From the NCBI RefSeq assembly GCF_900343125.1, contig NZ_OPYL01000001.1, positions 829,886 through 893,885 of the forward strand: 64,000 nucleotides of DNA, written 5' to 3'. The notes under the pieces are model-generated. The model was not told where the DNA came from and did no database searches. It worked only from the letters and a program-made list of their open reading frames with translations. Below, piece after piece: positions 8,015-18,326 of the stretch. Source of the stretch: Dysgonomonas sp. Marseille-P4361 (GTDB taxonomy: Bacteria; Bacteroidota; Bacteroidia; Bacteroidales; Dysgonomonadaceae). Positions within the stretch are counted from its first letter, which is position 1; the number at the start of each line of letters is the position of its first letter. The position numbers and the translations under genes are program-made.

Positions 8015-10138
8015 ATGGCAAAAGTTAGTGAAACATTAAAAAATACAAGAAATATAGGCATCATGGCTCACATTGATGCTGGTAAAACAACGACATCTGA
8101 ACGTATTCTATTCTATACAGGTCTTACTCATAAAATCGGAGAGACTCATGATGGTAGTGCTACTATGGACTGGATGGCGCAAGAGCAAGAACGTGGTATT
8201 ACTATTACGTCTGCAGCGACAACAGCTCAATGGAAGTACAATAATGAGCTTTTCAAGATCAACTTGATAGATACTCCAGGACACGTTGACTTTACAGTAG
8301 AGGTTGAGCGTTCGTTGCGTATTCTTGATGGAGCCATTGCTACATTTTGTGCGGTTGGTGGTGTAGAACCTCAATCGGAAACAGTATGGCGTCAAGCTGA
8401 TAAATATAATGTTCCTCGTATTTGTTACGTGAACAAAATGGACCGTTCAGGAGCAAACTTCTTTGAAGTTGTTCGTCAGGTAAAAGATGTGCTTGGTGCT
8501 AATCCTTGTCCTATTCAAATCCCAATTGGAGCAGAAGAAGGCTTTAGGGGGATTGTAGACTTGGTTAGTATGAAAGCTATGTATTGGCATGACGAAACAA
8601 TGGGTGCAGATTATGACCTAGGTGATATTCCTGCAGATGTACTAGAAGAAGCAAATGAATGGAGAGAGAAAATGCTAGAAATGGTTGCAGAATGCGACGA
8701 GGCATTGATGGAGAAATTCTTTGATGATCCTTCTGCTATTACAGAAGATGAAATTCTTGTAGCTTTACGTAAGGGAGCTTTAAGTATGCAAATTAACCCA
8801 ATGCTTTGTGGGTCTTCATTCAAAAATAAAGGTGTTCAGCCACTTCTTGATGCTGTTTGTAGATACTTGCCTAGTCCTATCGATACAGAGGCTATTACAG
8901 GTACAGATCCAAGAACAGGAGAAGAGATCGTTCGCCATCCAAGCCCAGAAGAGCCACTTTGTGCTCTAGCGTTTAAGATTGCAACTGACCCTTATGTAGG
9001 ACGTCTATGTTTCTTCCGTGTTTATTCAGGAGAGCTTCCTGCTGGATCTTATGTGTACAATACTCGTTCAGATAAGAAAGAACGTATTTCTCGTCTATTC
9101 CAAATGCACTCAAATAAACAAAATCCGAAAGAAGTTATCGGATGTGGTGATATAGGTGCCGGAGTAGGTTTCAAAGATATTCGTACAGGAGACACATTGT
9201 GTGATGAGAACAATCCTATTGTTCTTGAATCAATGGACTTCCCAGAACCGGTAATTGGTATCGCAATTGAGCCTCAAACTCAAAAAGATATAGATAAGCT
9301 TTCTACAGGTCTTGCTAAGCTAGCTGAAGAAGATCCAACATTCCGTGTAAGTACTAACGACGAAACAGGTCAAACTGTTATCGAAGGTATGGGTGAGCTT
9401 CACTTAGAGATCATTATCGACCGTTTGAAACGTGAATTTAAAGTAGAAGCTAATCAAGGTCGTCCTCAAGTGTCATACAAAGAGGCAATCACAGATACTG
9501 TTGAGTTGCGCGAAGTATACAAAAAACAATCAGGAGGTCGTGGTAAATTTGCTGATATCATCGTTAAAGTTGGTCCGGCAGATGCAGACTTCGAAGGCGG
9601 CTTGCAATTCGTAGATGAAGTTAAGGGAGGTAACGTTCCAAAAGAATTTATCCCTTCAGTTCAAAAAGGATTCGAGGTTGCAATGAAGAATGGTGTTCTT
9701 GCAGGTTATGCTCTAGATAAGCTAAAAGTAGTACTTGTTGACGGATCCTATCACCCGGTAGACTCTGACCAATTATCATTTGAGCTTGCTGCTAAGTTCG
9801 CTTTCAAGAGCGCTTCAGAAAAAGCACATCCAGTATTGCTTGAGCCAATCATGAAATTGGAAGTTGTAACACCGGAAGAAAGTATGGGTGATGTTATCGG
9901 AGACTTGAACAAACGTCGTGGACAAGTTGAAGGTATGGAATCTAGCCGTTCAGGAGCACGTATTGTGAAAGCAAAAGTGCCTCTAGCTGAAATGTTCGGT
10001 TATGTGACAGCATTACGTACAATTACTTCAGGTAGAGCAACATCAGCAATGACATTCTCTCACTACGAAGAGGTATCACCTTCTATCGCACGCCAAGTGT
10101 TGACTGAAGTTAAAGGTCGTGTTGATTTGATAAAATAA
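8015..10138 (+). CDS. fusA: Elongation factor G
   Basis: 707-residue translocation GTPase. G1 is [12 protein letters not shown] near residue 20. The switch I region has [11 protein letters not shown]3 is DTPGHVDF, and G4 is NKMDRSG. Domains II-V follow at full length, with the domain IV loop carrying the [11 protein letters not shown] region. A Shine-Dalgarno-like AGGAGA (8001-8006) lies 8 nt before the ATG, unusual in this phylum. The gene follows rpsG by 33 bp. No tuf gene follows; the S10 operon comes next. Confidence 0.97.
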   Translation: MAKVSETLKNTRNIGIMAHIDAGKTTTSERILFYTGLTHKIGETHDGSATMDWMAQEQERGITITSAATTAQWKYNNELFKINLIDTPGHVDFTVEVERSLRILDGAIATFCAVGGVEPQSETVWRQADKYNVPRICYVNKMDRSGANFFEVVRQVKDVLGANPCPIQIPIGAEEGFRGIVDLVSMKAMYWHDETMGADYDLGDIPADVLEEANEWREKMLEMVAECDEALMEKFFDDPSAITEDEILVALRKGALSMQINPMLCGSSFKNKGVQPLLDAVCRYLPSPIDTEAITGTDPRTGEEIVRHPSPEEPLCALAFKIATDPYVGRLCFFRVYSGELPAGSYVYNTRSDKKERISRLFQMHSNKQNPKEVIGCGDIGAGVGFKDIRTGDTLCDENNPIVLESMDFPEPVIGIAIEPQTQKDIDKLSTGLAKLAEEDPTFRVSTNDETGQTVIEGMGELHLEIIIDRLKREFKVEANQGRPQVSYKEAITDTVELREVYKKQSGGRGKFADIIVKVGPADADFEGGLQFVDEVKGGNVPKEFIPSVQKGFEVAMKNGVLAGYALDKLKVVLVDGSYHPVDSDQLSFELAAKFAFKSASEKAHPVLLEPIMKLEVVTPEESMGDVIGDLNKRRGQVEGMESSRSGARIVKAKVPLAEMFGYVTALRTITSGRATSAMTFSHYEEVSPSIARQVLTEVKGRVDLIK

Positions 10139-10144
10139 AATTGT

Positions 10145-10180
10145 AGGCTACGATTAGTAAATGACTCTTAATCGTAGCCT
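10145..10180 (+). promoter_or_regulatory. 12-bp hairpin between fusA and rpsJ
   Basis: A perfect 12-bp stem, AGGCTACGATTA (10145-10156) with TAATCGTAGCCT (10169-10180), closes a 12-nt loop just after the fusA stop. The bases after it (TATCAATATT) are not a proper T-tract, so it may be a weak terminator or attenuator, or an mRNA processing or stability element separating the str and S10 segments. Confidence 0.7.
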
Positions 10181-10226
10181 TATCAATATTTAAATAGAAA
10201 TATCAATTATTAATTAAAAAAAGACA

Positions 10227-10532
10227 ATGAGTCAAAAGATTAGAATTAAACTGAAATCTTACGATTACATGCTTGTAGACAAGTCTGCTGAGAAAATCGT
10301 TAAAACAGTAAAAGCTACAGGAGCTGTAGTTAGTGGACCAATTCCATTACCTACACACAAACGTATTTTCACTGTAAATCGTTCAACTTTCGTAAACAAG
10401 AAATCTCGTGAGCAATTCGAGCTATCTTCTTATAAAAGACTGATCGATATTTATAGCTCAACAGCTAAAACTGTAGACGCTCTTATGAAATTAGAGTTGC
10501 CAAGCGGAGTTGAAGTAGAAATTAAAGTTTGA
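10227..10532 (+). CDS. rpsJ: 30S ribosomal protein S10 (uS10)
   Basis: 101 residues. Part of the 30S head; in other bacteria also the NusE partner of NusB/NusG in antitermination. Typical motifs are [18 protein letters not shown], the loop [19 protein letters not shown] and the C-terminal strand [16 protein letters not shown]. First gene of the S10 segment, 88 bp after fusA with a hairpin in between. Confidence 0.98.
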   Translation: MSQKIRIKLKSYDYMLVDKSAEKIVKTVKATGAVVSGPIPLPTHKRIFTVNRSTFVNKKSREQFELSSYKRLIDIYSSTAKTVDALMKLELPSGVEVEIKV

Positions 10533-10569
10533 TAAAATTTACATTAGTTTAAATAAATAATTTAGAGAA

Positions 10570-11184
10570 ATGCCAGGATTATTAGGAAAAAAAATCGGAA
10601 TGACATCCGTTTTCAGTGCCGATGGTAAAAATGTACCATGCACTGTTATCGAAGTTGGTCCTTGTGTGGTTACTCAAGTAAAAACTGTTGAAAAAGACGG
10701 TTATGAGGCTTTGCAGTTAGGCTTTAAAGAAGCAAAAGAAAAGCATACTAACAAACCTCAAATTGGTCACTTCAAAAAAGCAGGAGTAGCACTACAAAGA
10801 CACTTGGCCGAGTTCAAAGGTTTAGGAGACCATAAATTAGGCGATGTATTGACAGTAGATATCTTCGAAGGTGAAGGTTATGTAGACGTGATCGGAACAT
10901 CAAAAGGTAAAGGTTTTCAAGGTGTTGTTAAACGCCATGGATTTGCCGGAGTAGGTCAGGCTACATTAGGTCAGCACAACCGTCTTCGTGCTCCAGGTTC
11001 TATCGGAGCTTGTTCATACCCTGCGAAGGTGTTTAAAGGAACAAGAATGGCTGGTCAGATGGGTAATGTTCGTACAACTGTTCAAAACCTTGAGATAATA
11101 AAAGTTATTCCAGAACACAACCTTTTATTAGTAAAAGGATCAGTTCCTGGAGGTAAAGGTTCAATCGTATTAGTTGAATATTAA
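10570..11184 (+). CDS. rplC: 50S ribosomal protein L3 (uL3)
   Basis: 204 residues. An early assembly protein whose long loop reaches the peptidyl-transferase centre. The [11 protein letters not shown] start and the loop with [14 protein letters not shown] and [14 protein letters not shown] are clear. The glutamine-containing segment of the E. coli loop (GQNQTP), methylated by PrmB there, reads GACSYP here, so that modification is not expected. The stop is directly followed by the rplD region. Confidence 0.97.
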   Translation: MPGLLGKKIGMTSVFSADGKNVPCTVIEVGPCVVTQVKTVEKDGYEALQLGFKEAKEKHTNKPQIGHFKKAGVALQRHLAEFKGLGDHKLGDVLTVDIFEGEGYVDVIGTSKGKGFQGVVKRHGFAGVGQATLGQHNRLRAPGSIGACSYPAKVFKGTRMAGQMGNVRTTVQNLEIIKVIPEHNLLLVKGSVPGGKGSIVLVEY

Positions 11185-11196
11185 TTGAGAGAAGTA

Positions 11197-11826
11197 ATGG
11201 AACTGAGTGTATTAGATAAAAACGGTAAAGATACCGGAAAGAAAGTAGCATTAAATGATGCTATTTATGGAATTGAGCCTAATGAACACGTTCTTTGGTT
11301 AGATGTAAAACAATACTTGGCAAACCAACGTCAAGGTACTCATAAGACTAAAGAAAGAAGTGAGCTATCTGGTAGTACACGTAAACTTATCCGTCAAAAA
11401 GGCGGTGGTGGTGCACGTCGTGGTGATATCAAATCTCCAGTATTAGTAGGTGGAGCTCGCGTATTTGGTCCTCAACCAAGAGACTACGGATTCAAATTAA
11501 ATAAGAAAGTTAAACAATTAGCACGTAAATCGGCTCTTTCGATGAAAGCTAAAGATGGTCAAATCGTTGTAATAGAAGATTTGACTTTTGACGCTCCAAA
11601 AACTAAAGATTTCGTAGCATTAGCTAAGAATTTACAAGTAGCTGATAAAAAGGTACTTCTAGTTTTGCCAGATCAAAATAAAAACGTATATTTGTCGGCT
11701 CGAAATTTAGAGAGAGTGCAAGTTGTAAGGGCTTCTGATGTAAATACTTATTCAATTCTTAACTGTACAAGTTTAGTATTGGCTGAGTCATCGGTAGCTG
11801 TTATCGATAACCTTTTAAACGCATAA
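11197..11826 (+). CDS. rplD: 50S ribosomal protein L4 (uL4)
   Basis: 209 residues. Lines the polypeptide exit tunnel with L22. The frame opens with a TTG at 11185 directly after rplC, but the ATG at 11197 ([11 protein letters not shown]) is the expected start, 12 bp after the rplC stop. The extended loop shows [18 protein letters not shown] and [13 protein letters not shown]. In E. coli L4 represses its own operon; no matching leader is identified here. Confidence 0.97.
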   Translation: MELSVLDKNGKDTGKKVALNDAIYGIEPNEHVLWLDVKQYLANQRQGTHKTKERSELSGSTRKLIRQKGGGGARRGDIKSPVLVGGARVFGPQPRDYGFKLNKKVKQLARKSALSMKAKDGQIVVIEDLTFDAPKTKDFVALAKNLQVADKKVLLVLPDQNKNVYLSARNLERVQVVRASDVNTYSILNCTSLVLAESSVAVIDNLLNA

Positions 11827-11832
11827 GGAGGT
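11825..11832 (+). promoter_or_regulatory. Strong Shine-Dalgarno sequence of rplW
   Basis: AAGGAGGT overlaps the rplD stop codon and lies 7 nt before the rplW ATG. It is a full-length match to the anti-Shine-Dalgarno sequence. Most genes in this window lack any such site, as expected for Bacteroidota. Confidence 0.8.
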
Positions 11833-11839
11833 ATAGAAT

Positions 11840-12133
11840 ATGGGAATTTTAATTAAACCAATACTAACAGAAAAACAAACAGCGATTTCAGAGAAATTTC
11901 CAAATCGCTATGGATTTCGTGTTGCTCCAAGTGCAAACAAGGTGGAGATTAAGAAAGCTGTAGAAGAACTTTACGGTGTTAAAGTTGAATCAGTAAATAC
12001 GATGAAGTATTCTGGTAACCGTAAAAGCCGTTACACTAAAGCAGGTGTAATTAGCGGCAAAACTTCTGCTTATAAGAAAGCAATAGTAACCTTGAAAGAA
12101 GGTGATAGTATAGACTTTTTTAGTAATATCTAA
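11840..12133 (+). CDS. rplW: 50S ribosomal protein L23 (uL23)
   Basis: 97 residues. Sits at the tunnel exit and is the docking site for trigger factor and SRP. It has the ILIKPILTEKQT start, the APSANKVEIKKAVEELYGVKVESVNT core and the long-loop GNRKSRYTKAG. It starts 13 bp after rplD and carries the strongest Shine-Dalgarno sequence I saw in the cluster. Confidence 0.97.
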   Translation: MGILIKPILTEKQTAISEKFPNRYGFRVAPSANKVEIKKAVEELYGVKVESVNTMKYSGNRKSRYTKAGVISGKTSAYKKAIVTLKEGDSIDFFSNI

Positions 12134-12140
12134 ATAAAAA

Positions 12141-12965
12141 ATGGCAGTAAGAAAATTAAAGCCCACTACACCGGGGCAGAGACACAAAATTATTGGTACA
12201 TTCGAAGAGATCACTGCAAGTGTACCAGAAAAATCTCTTGTAGTCGGTAAGAAATCATCTGGTGGCCGTAATAACACCGGTAAGATGACAATGCGTTATC
12301 TCGGAGGCGGTCATAAGAGAAGTTACAGATTGATTGACTTTAAGAGAACAAAAGACGGAATTCCGGCTACTGTAAAAACAATTGAATACGACCCGAATCG
12401 TTCGGCTCGTATTGCCTTGTTATATTACGCTGATGGAGCGAAAACTTATATTATAGCTCCTCAAGGTTTGGAAGTAGGTCAGGTAGTGATGTCGGGAGCT
12501 GAGGCTGCTCCTGAAGTAGGGAACTGTTTGCCTTTGGCAAAAATTCCAATCGGTACAGTTATTCATAATATCGAATTACGTCCAGGTCAAGGATCTAAAA
12601 TGGTTCGTTCGGCAGGCGCATTTGCTCAGTTGACTTCTCGCGAAGGTAACTACGCAATTATCAAAATGCCTTCAGGAGAAACACGTAAGATTCTTTCTAC
12701 TTGTAAAGCTACTATCGGTAGCGTAGGTAACTCAGACCACGGACTTGAAAAATCAGGTAAAGCAGGTCGTTCTCGCTGGTTAGGCCGTCGTCCTCACAAC
12801 CGAGGAGTAGTGATGAACCCAGTCGATCACCCAATGGGTGGTGGTGAAGGTCGCGCTTCTGGAGGTCACCCACGTTCACGTACTGGATTATATGCTAAGG
12901 GTCTTAAGACAAGAGCGCCTAAAAAACACTCTTCTAAGTATATAATTGAAAGAAGAAAAAAATAA
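12141..12965 (+). CDS. rplB: 50S ribosomal protein L2 (uL2)
   Basis: 274 residues. Required for subunit association and for the peptidyl-transferase region. Visible motifs are [35 protein letters not shown], and near the C-terminus [18 protein letters not shown]. The second histidine of the E. coli DHPHGGGEGR motif is Met here. The C-terminus is basic ([11 protein letters not shown]). Starts 7 bp after rplW. Confidence 0.98.
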   Translation: MAVRKLKPTTPGQRHKIIGTFEEITASVPEKSLVVGKKSSGGRNNTGKMTMRYLGGGHKRSYRLIDFKRTKDGIPATVKTIEYDPNRSARIALLYYADGAKTYIIAPQGLEVGQVVMSGAEAAPEVGNCLPLAKIPIGTVIHNIELRPGQGSKMVRSAGAFAQLTSREGNYAIIKMPSGETRKILSTCKATIGSVGNSDHGLEKSGKAGRSRWLGRRPHNRGVVMNPVDHPMGGGEGRASGGHPRSRTGLYAKGLKTRAPKKHSSKYIIERRKK

Positions 12966-12992
12966 TAACCTGATTAATAAAGAATAAATATT

Positions 12993-13262
12993 ATGAGTCG
13001 TTCATTAAAAAAAGGCCCGTATATTAATGTTAAGCTTGAGAAAAAAGTCTTGGCTATGAATGAGTCAGGTAAAAAAGCTGTAGTTAAAACATGGGCAAGG
13101 GCTTCAATGATATCACCTGACTTCGTAGGTCATACTATTGCTGTTCACAACGGGAATAAATTCATTCCTGTATATGTTACAGAGAATATGGTTGGACATA
13201 AACTAGGAGAATTTGCTCTTACTCGTACATTCCGTGGACACGGTGGTAACAAGAAAAGATAA
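12993..13262 (+). CDS. rpsS: 30S ribosomal protein S19 (uS19)
   Basis: 89 residues, 30S head protein forming part of bridge B1 with the 50S subunit. [37 protein letters not shown] and [17 protein letters not shown] are diagnostic. Follows rplB by 27 bp. Confidence 0.98.
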   Translation: MSRSLKKGPYINVKLEKKVLAMNESGKKAVVKTWARASMISPDFVGHTIAVHNGNKFIPVYVTENMVGHKLGEFALTRTFRGHGGNKKR

Positions 13263-13306
13263 TTGGAGCAGAAGCCATTAAATTAACAAAAAGAAAACAT
13301 TAAAAA

Positions 13307-13714
13307 ATGGGTGCTAGAAAAAGAATAACAGCTGAAAAAAGAAAAGAAGCTAAACAAGCTATTTCTTTGGCCAAGTTGAACAATGTACCGACTTCTCCTC
13401 GAAAAATGCGCCTTGTGGCAGATATGATTCGTGGAGTAGAAGTATTCAGAGCGCTTGGTGTATTGAAATACTCAAATAAAGAAGCTGCTGCTAGAATCGA
13501 AAAATTATTACGTTCAGCTATCGCAAACTGGGAAGCTAAAAACGAACGTAAAGCAGAAAGCGGAGAGCTATATGTGTCAATAATAAATGTAGACGGTGGT
13601 GCAATGCTGAAAAGAATGCGTACTGCTCCACAAGGAAGAGGTTACAGAATTCGTAAGCGTTCAAACCATGTAACTATCCAAGTAGATACACTTAATAAAG
13701 AAAATCAAAATTAA
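13307..13714 (+). CDS. rplV: 50S ribosomal protein L22 (uL22)
   Basis: 135 residues, longer than the 110 of E. coli through an N-terminal extension ([18 protein letters not shown]). The core has [19 protein letters not shown], and the tunnel-lining hairpin with [19 protein letters not shown] is intact, the region where deletions give macrolide resistance in other species. Confidence 0.97.
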   Translation: MGARKRITAEKRKEAKQAISLAKLNNVPTSPRKMRLVADMIRGVEVFRALGVLKYSNKEAAARIEKLLRSAIANWEAKNERKAESGELYVSIINVDGGAMLKRMRTAPQGRGYRIRKRSNHVTIQVDTLNKENQN

Positions 13715-13721
13715 TTAGCAG

Positions 13722-14459
13722 ATGGGACAAAAAGTAAATCCAATAGCAAATCGTTTAGGAATCATCAGAGGATGGGATTCTAATTGGTATGGCGGTAAAA
13801 ATTACGGAAGCACTTTGCTAGAAGATAGCAAAATCCGTAAATACTTGAATGCTCGTTTGGCTAAAGCAAGTGTATCACGCATTATTATTGAAAGAACTCT
13901 TAAACTTGTAACTATCACAGTATGTACTGCGCGTCCGGGTATCATTATTGGTAAAGGCGGACAAGAAGTAGATAAGTTGAAAGAGGAACTTAAGAAAATT
14001 ACAGACAAAGATATTCAAATCAACATCTTTGAAATTAAAAAACCAGAGTTAGATGCTGTTATTGTAGCTAATAATGTAGCTCGCCAGGTAGAAGGCAAAA
14101 TTGCTTACCGTCGTGCTGTTAAAATGGCAATTGCATCAACAATGAGAATGGGTGCTGAAGGTATCAAAATTCAAGTATCTGGACGTTTGAATGGAGCAGA
14201 AATGGCTCGTTCAGAAATGTATAAAGAAGGACGTACTCCGCTTCATACATTCCGTGCTGATATTGACTATGCACATGCCGAAGCACTAACAAAAGTTGGT
14301 TTGATTGGAATTAAAGTATGGATTTGCCGTGGAGAAGTTTACGGTAAGAAAGACCTTGCTCCTTCCTTCAATACTTCTGCAAGAGATAATAATGCAGGAA
14401 ATAGAGGAGACCGTCGCGGCGGAGATGGAAAAGGTTTCAAGAGAAATAAGAGAAAGTAA
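13722..14459 (+). CDS. rpsC: 30S ribosomal protein S3 (uS3)
   Basis: 245 residues. Forms part of the mRNA entry channel. [20 protein letters not shown] is the family start. The KH domain contains [21 protein letters not shown] near residues 68-88, and the C-terminal half has [21 protein letters not shown] Gly/Arg/Lys-rich tail of about 25 residues follows. Starts 7 bp after rplV. Confidence 0.98.
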   Translation: MGQKVNPIANRLGIIRGWDSNWYGGKNYGSTLLEDSKIRKYLNARLAKASVSRIIIERTLKLVTITVCTARPGIIIGKGGQEVDKLKEELKKITDKDIQINIFEIKKPELDAVIVANNVARQVEGKIAYRRAVKMAIASTMRMGAEGIKIQVSGRLNGAEMARSEMYKEGRTPLHTFRADIDYAHAEALTKVGLIGIKVWICRGEVYGKKDLAPSFNTSARDNNAGNRGDRRGGDGKGFKRNKRK

Positions 14460-14479
14460 TTAAAAACGTTTGAACTAAA

Positions 14480-14911
14480 ATGTTACAACCGAAGAAAACA
14501 AAATTCAGAAGACAGCAAAAAGGTCGCATGAAAGGAAATGCCCAAAGAGGGCATGAATTGGCTTTCGGTTCATTTGGAATCAAGACTCTTGAAAACAAAT
14601 GGATTACAGGACGTCAAATTGAAGCGGCTCGTATTGCAGTAACCCGTTACATGCAACGTCAAGGACAGGTTTGGGTAAGAATCTTCCCAGATAAACCAAT
14701 TACTAAAAAGCCTGCCGAAGTACGTATGGGTAAAGGTAAGGGATCTCCAGAAGGTTTCGTAGCTCCAGTAACACCAGGTAGAATACTATTCGAAATCGAA
14801 GGTGTATCTTATGATGTAGCAAAAGAAGCTTTACGCCTTGCAGCTCAAAAGCTTCCTGTAACTACAAAATTTGTAGTTCGCAGAGATTATGACTTAACTC
14901 AAAACGCTTAA
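14480..14911 (+). CDS. rplP: 50S ribosomal protein L16 (uL16)
   Basis: 143 residues, located by the A site. [19 protein letters not shown] is the typical N-terminus, followed by [43 protein letters not shown] and the C-terminal [13 protein letters not shown]. The arginine of the [10 protein letters not shown] region and its surroundings are standard. Confidence 0.97.
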   Translation: MLQPKKTKFRRQQKGRMKGNAQRGHELAFGSFGIKTLENKWITGRQIEAARIAVTRYMQRQGQVWVRIFPDKPITKKPAEVRMGKGKGSPEGFVAPVTPGRILFEIEGVSYDVAKEALRLAAQKLPVTTKFVVRRDYDLTQNA

Positions 14912-14916
14912 GAAGT

Positions 14917-15114
14917 ATGAAAATTGCAGAAGTAAGAGAACTTTCAGATAAAGAATTGAAAGAAAGAGTAGATGCTGAAAGAATAGCATTAAATCAAATG
15001 GTATTAAACCACAGTGTATCTCCGATCGATAACTCTAACAAAATCAAAGAAAAACGTCGCGATATTGCTCGTTTTCTAACAGAGTTACGTCAAAGAGAAC
15101 TAAATAATAAATAA
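14917..15114 (+). CDS. rpmC: 50S ribosomal protein L29 (uL29)
   Basis: 65 residues, two-helix protein at the tunnel exit. MKIAEVRELSDKELKERVD and the C-terminal DIARFLTELRQREL are diagnostic. Starts 5 bp after rplP and ends 6 bp before rpsQ. Confidence 0.96.
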   Translation: MKIAEVRELSDKELKERVDAERIALNQMVLNHSVSPIDNSNKIKEKRRDIARFLTELRQRELNNK

Positions 15115-15120
15115 GAGCTG

Positions 15121-15378
15121 ATGGAAACGAGAAATTTAAGAAAAGAAAGAATCGGGGTCGTTTTCAGCAACAAAATGGACAAGACAATTACAGTTGCTGT
15201 AAAATGGAAAGAAAAACACCCTATGTACGGAAAATTCGTTAACAAAACGAAGAAATATCATGCTCACGACGAAAAGAACGAGTGCAATATCGGTGATACA
15301 GTACGTATTATGGAGACTCGTCCGTTGAGTAAAACTAAAAGATGGAGATTAGTAGAAATAATCGAAAGGGCTAAATAA
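15121..15378 (+). CDS. rpsQ: 30S ribosomal protein S17 (uS17)
   Basis: 85 residues, OB-fold primary rRNA binder. [50 protein letters not shown] are the conserved blocks. Two bases separate it from rplN. Confidence 0.97.
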   Translation: METRNLRKERIGVVFSNKMDKTITVAVKWKEKHPMYGKFVNKTKKYHAHDEKNECNIGDTVRIMETRPLSKTKRWRLVEIIERAK

Positions 15379-15380
15379 TT

Positions 15381-15746
15381 ATGATACAACAAGAATCAAG
15401 ACTAGTAGTTGCTGATAACAGTGGAGCTAGAGAATGCTTATGTATCCGCGTATTGGGCGGAACAAGAAGACGCTATGCGTCGGTAGGGGATGTGATTGTG
15501 GTTGCTATCAAGAATGTGATCCCTTCGAGCGATATTAAAAAAGGTGCTGTAACTAAAGCTATTATCGTAAGAACTAAAAAAGAAATCCGTCGTGCAGATG
15601 GTTCTTATATTCGTTTCGACGATAACGCTTGTGTGTTATTAAATGCATCAGGTGATCTTAGAGGAAGCCGTATATTCGGACCAGTTGCTCGTGAACTTCG
15701 TGCGACAAACATGAAGATCGTTTCATTGGCACCAGAGGTACTATAA
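15381..15746 (+). CDS. rplN: 50S ribosomal protein L14 (uL14)
   Basis: 121 residues, at the subunit interface and the docking point of Rsf[19 protein letters not shown], the [14 protein letters not shown] strand, and the C-terminal [11 protein letters not shown] followed by [11 protein letters not shown] are typical. Starts 2 bp after rpsQ. Confidence 0.98.
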   Translation: MIQQESRLVVADNSGARECLCIRVLGGTRRRYASVGDVIVVAIKNVIPSSDIKKGAVTKAIIVRTKKEIRRADGSYIRFDDNACVLLNASGDLRGSRIFGPVARELRATNMKIVSLAPEVL

Positions 15747-15765
15747 TTCAAAAAACTAAAAAGCA

Positions 15766-16083
15766 ATGAGTAAATTACATATCAAAAAAGGCGATATAGT
15801 TTATGTGAATACCGGTGTCGATAAAGGTAAGACAGGACGTGTGTTGAGAGTTCTAGTAGAAAAACAACGCGCTATTGTTGAAGGTCTGAACATGGTATCG
15901 AAACATACTAAGCCTAACGCTAAAAATCCTCAAGGTGGGATAGAAAAGAAAGAAGCTCCAATTCATATTTCTAATCTTAACGTAGTAGATCCTAAAACAG
16001 GAAAACCTACTCGTATAGGACGTAAAGAAGTTGAAGGAAAGTTAGTACGTTATTCTAAAAAATCAGGGGAGGAAATTAAATAA
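15766..16083 (+). CDS. rplX: 50S ribosomal protein L24 (uL24)
   Basis: 105 residues, assembly initiator with a KOW motif ([20 protein letters not shown]). [12 protein letters not shown] and [15 protein letters not shown] are conserved. Its stop codon TAATG shares one base with the rplE start, so translation is probably coupled. Confidence 0.97.
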   Translation: MSKLHIKKGDIVYVNTGVDKGKTGRVLRVLVEKQRAIVEGLNMVSKHTKPNAKNPQGGIEKKEAPIHISNLNVVDPKTGKPTRIGRKEVEGKLVRYSKKSGEEIK

Positions 16084-16640
16084 TGAGCAATACAACAACT
16101 CTTAGAAATGACTATAAAGACCGTATTGTAGCTTCTTTGATGAAAGAATTCGGTTATAAATCTCCAATGCAAGTTCCTGTATTGAAAAAGATTGTTATTA
16201 ACCAAGGTCTTGGAATTGCTGTTGCTGATAAGAAAATTATCGAAACAGCAATCAACGAAATTACAACAATCACAGGTCAAAAAGCAGTAGCAACATATTC
16301 TAAAAAAGATATCTCAAACTTTAAGTTACGTAAAAAAATGCCTATCGGTGTGATGGTTACTTTACGTCACGACAAAATGTATGAGTTTTTAGAAAGACTT
16401 GTTCGTGTAGCATTACCTCGTATCCGTGACTTCAAGGGAATTGAAAGCAAACTTGACGGAAGAGGAAACTATACACTAGGTATCGAAGAACAAATTATCT
16501 TCCCTGAAATAAATATCGACAACATTAGCCGTATTTTGGGAATGAATATTACCTTTGTAACTTCTGCAAAAACAGATGAAGAAGGTTATGCTCTATTAAA
16601 AGAGTTCGGATTACCATTTAAGAACGCTAAAAAAGACTAA
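16083..16640 (+). CDS. rplE: 50S ribosomal protein L5 (uL5)
   Basis: 185 residues, binds 5S rRNA and the P-site t[50 protein letters not shown] and [18 protein letters not shown] are diagnostic. Overlaps rplX by one base. Confidence 0.98.
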   Translation: MSNTTTLRNDYKDRIVASLMKEFGYKSPMQVPVLKKIVINQGLGIAVADKKIIETAINEITTITGQKAVATYSKKDISNFKLRKKMPIGVMVTLRHDKMYEFLERLVRVALPRIRDFKGIESKLDGRGNYTLGIEEQIIFPEINIDNISRILGMNITFVTSAKTDEEGYALLKEFGLPFKNAKKD

Positions 16641-16646
16641 TAGAAG

Positions 16647-16916
16647 ATGGCAAAAGAATCAATGAAGGCTCGTGAGGTAAAAAGAGCTAAACTTGTTGCT
16701 AAATATGCAGCAAAAAGAGAGCAATTAAAAGCGGAAGGCGATTATGAAGCTCTACAAGCTCTACCTAAGAATGCTTCACCTGTACGTCTACACAATCGTT
16801 GTAGCTTAACAGGTCGTCCAAAAGGCTTTATTCGCCAATTTGGAATTTCTCGTATCCAATTCAGAGAAATGGCATCTAAAGGACTTATCCCTGGAGTTAA
16901 AAAAGCAAGTTGGTAA
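16647..16916 (+). CDS. rpsN: 30S ribosomal protein S14 (uS14), zinc-free long form
   Basis: 89 residues. The C-terminal signature [20 protein letters not shown] and the [12 protein letters not shown] end are clear. The length and the single cysteine show that it is the long zinc-independent form, not the short four-cysteine form. Starts 6 bp after rplE; a 68-bp gap with a small hairpin follows. Confidence 0.97.
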   Translation: MAKESMKAREVKRAKLVAKYAAKREQLKAEGDYEALQALPKNASPVRLHNRCSLTGRPKGFIRQFGISRIQFREMASKGLIPGVKKASW

Positions 16917-16948
16917 GAAATTATTCTAGTATAGTATTTTAAATATTG

Positions 16949-16963
16949 TCCCGATTGGCGGGA
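16949..16963 (+). promoter_or_regulatory. Small GC-rich hairpin ahead of rpsH
   Basis: TCCCG/CGGGA (16949-16953 and 16959-16963) with a 5-nt loop, in an otherwise A/T-rich 68-bp gap 21 bp before the rpsH ATG. The role is unknown. S8 is an autoregulator in E. coli, but its operator there lies at rplE. Confidence 0.4.
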
Positions 16964-16984
16964 TTAATTTAAATCAATTTAATC

Positions 16985-17380
16985 ATGACAGATCCAATAG
17001 CAGATTATTTGACGCGTGTGAGAAATGCCATTATGGCTAACCACCGAGTTGTTGAAATTCCGGCGTCAAATCTAAAAAAAGAGATCACTAAAATTCTCTT
17101 TGAAAAAGGCTACATTCTTAACTTTAAGTTTGTAGAAGAAGGACCTCAAGGCTCAATCAAAATTGCCTTGAAATACGATCCTGTAAACAAAGTAAATGCA
17201 ATTAAGAAATTAATTCGTGTTTCTTCTCCAGGTCTTCGTAAATATGTAGGGTATAAAGACATGCCTCGTGTCCTTAACGGACTAGGTATAGCTGTATTAT
17301 CTACCTCTAAAGGTGTAATGACAGATAAAGAAGCTCGCGAACTTAAAGTTGGTGGCGAAGTATTATGTTATGTTTATTAA
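16985..17380 (+). CDS. rpsH: 30S ribosomal protein S8 (uS8)
   Basis: 131 residues, central-domain primary binder. DPIADYLTRVRNAIMANH, SSPGLRKYVGYKDMPRVLNGLGIAVLSTSKGVMTDKEA (read in blocks) and the end GGEVLCYVY are the family blocks. Preceded by a small hairpin. Confidence 0.98.
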   Translation: MTDPIADYLTRVRNAIMANHRVVEIPASNLKKEITKILFEKGYILNFKFVEEGPQGSIKIALKYDPVNKVNAIKKLIRVSSPGLRKYVGYKDMPRVLNGLGIAVLSTSKGVMTDKEARELKVGGEVLCYVY

Positions 17381-17402
17381 TTAAGAGGGAGGATAGTAAG
17401 AT

Positions 17403-17957
17403 ATGTCAAGAATAGGTAAATTACCCATAAATCTTCCTGCCGGAGTAACAATTACTGTTGGCAAGGATAACGTAGTTACAGTGAAAGGACCAAAAGGAGA
17501 ACTATCGCAAGAAGTTAATCCTGATATCAAAGTCTCTGTTGAAGATGGCGTATTATCAGTAACACGCCCATCAGATGAAAAGAACCACCGCGCTTTACAT
17601 GGTCTATACAGATCATTGATAAACAATATGGTTGTAGGAGTATCTGAAGGATACCGCAAAGAATTAGAATTAATTGGAGTTGGTTACCGTGCTTCTAACG
17701 AAGGACAACTACTTGAACTTTCTTTAGGTTTTACTCATAATATTCATATGATGTTACCTTCAGAAGTGAAGTTGGAAACTAAATCAGAAAGAAATAAGGC
17801 TCCGCTAATTATTCTCGAATCTTGTGATAAACAACTGTTAGGTCAAATTTGTGCAAAAATTCGCTCATTCCGTAAACCTGAGCCATATAAAGGTAAAGGT
17901 ATTCGCTTTGTTGGAGAAGTTATTCGTCGCAAATCAGGTAAGGCCGCAGGTAAATAA
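17403..17957 (+). CDS. rplF: 50S ribosomal protein L6 (uL6)
   Basis: 184 residues with two repeats of the L6 fold, at the factor-binding site. MSRIGKLPINLPAGVTI, VKGPKGELSQ, LIGVGYRASNEG and the C-terminal EPYKGKGIRFVGE with RRKSGKAAGK are conserved. A purine-rich AGGGAGGA (17386-17393) sits 9 nt before the ATG, a second Shine-Dalgarno-like site in this cluster. Confidence 0.98.
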   Translation: MSRIGKLPINLPAGVTITVGKDNVVTVKGPKGELSQEVNPDIKVSVEDGVLSVTRPSDEKNHRALHGLYRSLINNMVVGVSEGYRKELELIGVGYRASNEGQLLELSLGFTHNIHMMLPSEVKLETKSERNKAPLIILESCDKQLLGQICAKIRSFRKPEPYKGKGIRFVGEVIRRKSGKAAGK

Positions 17958-17976
17958 TTCTTAAACTGTAGAAATC

Positions 17977-18321
17977 ATGTTAACAAAGACAGATAGAAGA
18001 TATAAGATAAAAAAGCGTGTTCGCGGAAATATTTCCGGAACAGCAGAGCGTCCTCGTTTGACTGTGTTCAGAAGCAATAAGCAAATCTATGCTCAAGTAA
18101 TAGATGATATTACTGGCAAAACATTAGCAGCTGCTTCTTCTCTAAAGATGACCGAAAAAGCTCCTAAGAAAGAGATTGCTGCAAAAGTTGGAGAACTTAT
18201 TGCTAAAGCGGCTCAAGAAGCTGGTGTTACAGCTGTGGTTTTCGACCGTAATGGTTTCCTATACCATGGTAGAATTAAAGAATTGGCAGATGCTGCCCGT
18301 AAAGGTGGACTTAAATTTTAA
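17977..18321 (+). CDS. rplR: 50S ribosomal protein L18 (uL18)
   Basis: 114 residues, 5S rRNA binder. [36 protein letters not shown] is read across residues 7-42, followed by the [27 protein letters not shown] ending in two blocks. Starts 19 bp after rplF. Confidence 0.98.
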   Translation: MLTKTDRRYKIKKRVRGNISGTAERPRLTVFRSNKQIYAQVIDDITGKTLAAASSLKMTEKAPKKEIAAKVGELIAKAAQEAGVTAVVFDRNGFLYHGRIKELADAARKGGLKF

Positions 18322-18326
18322 TAGAA

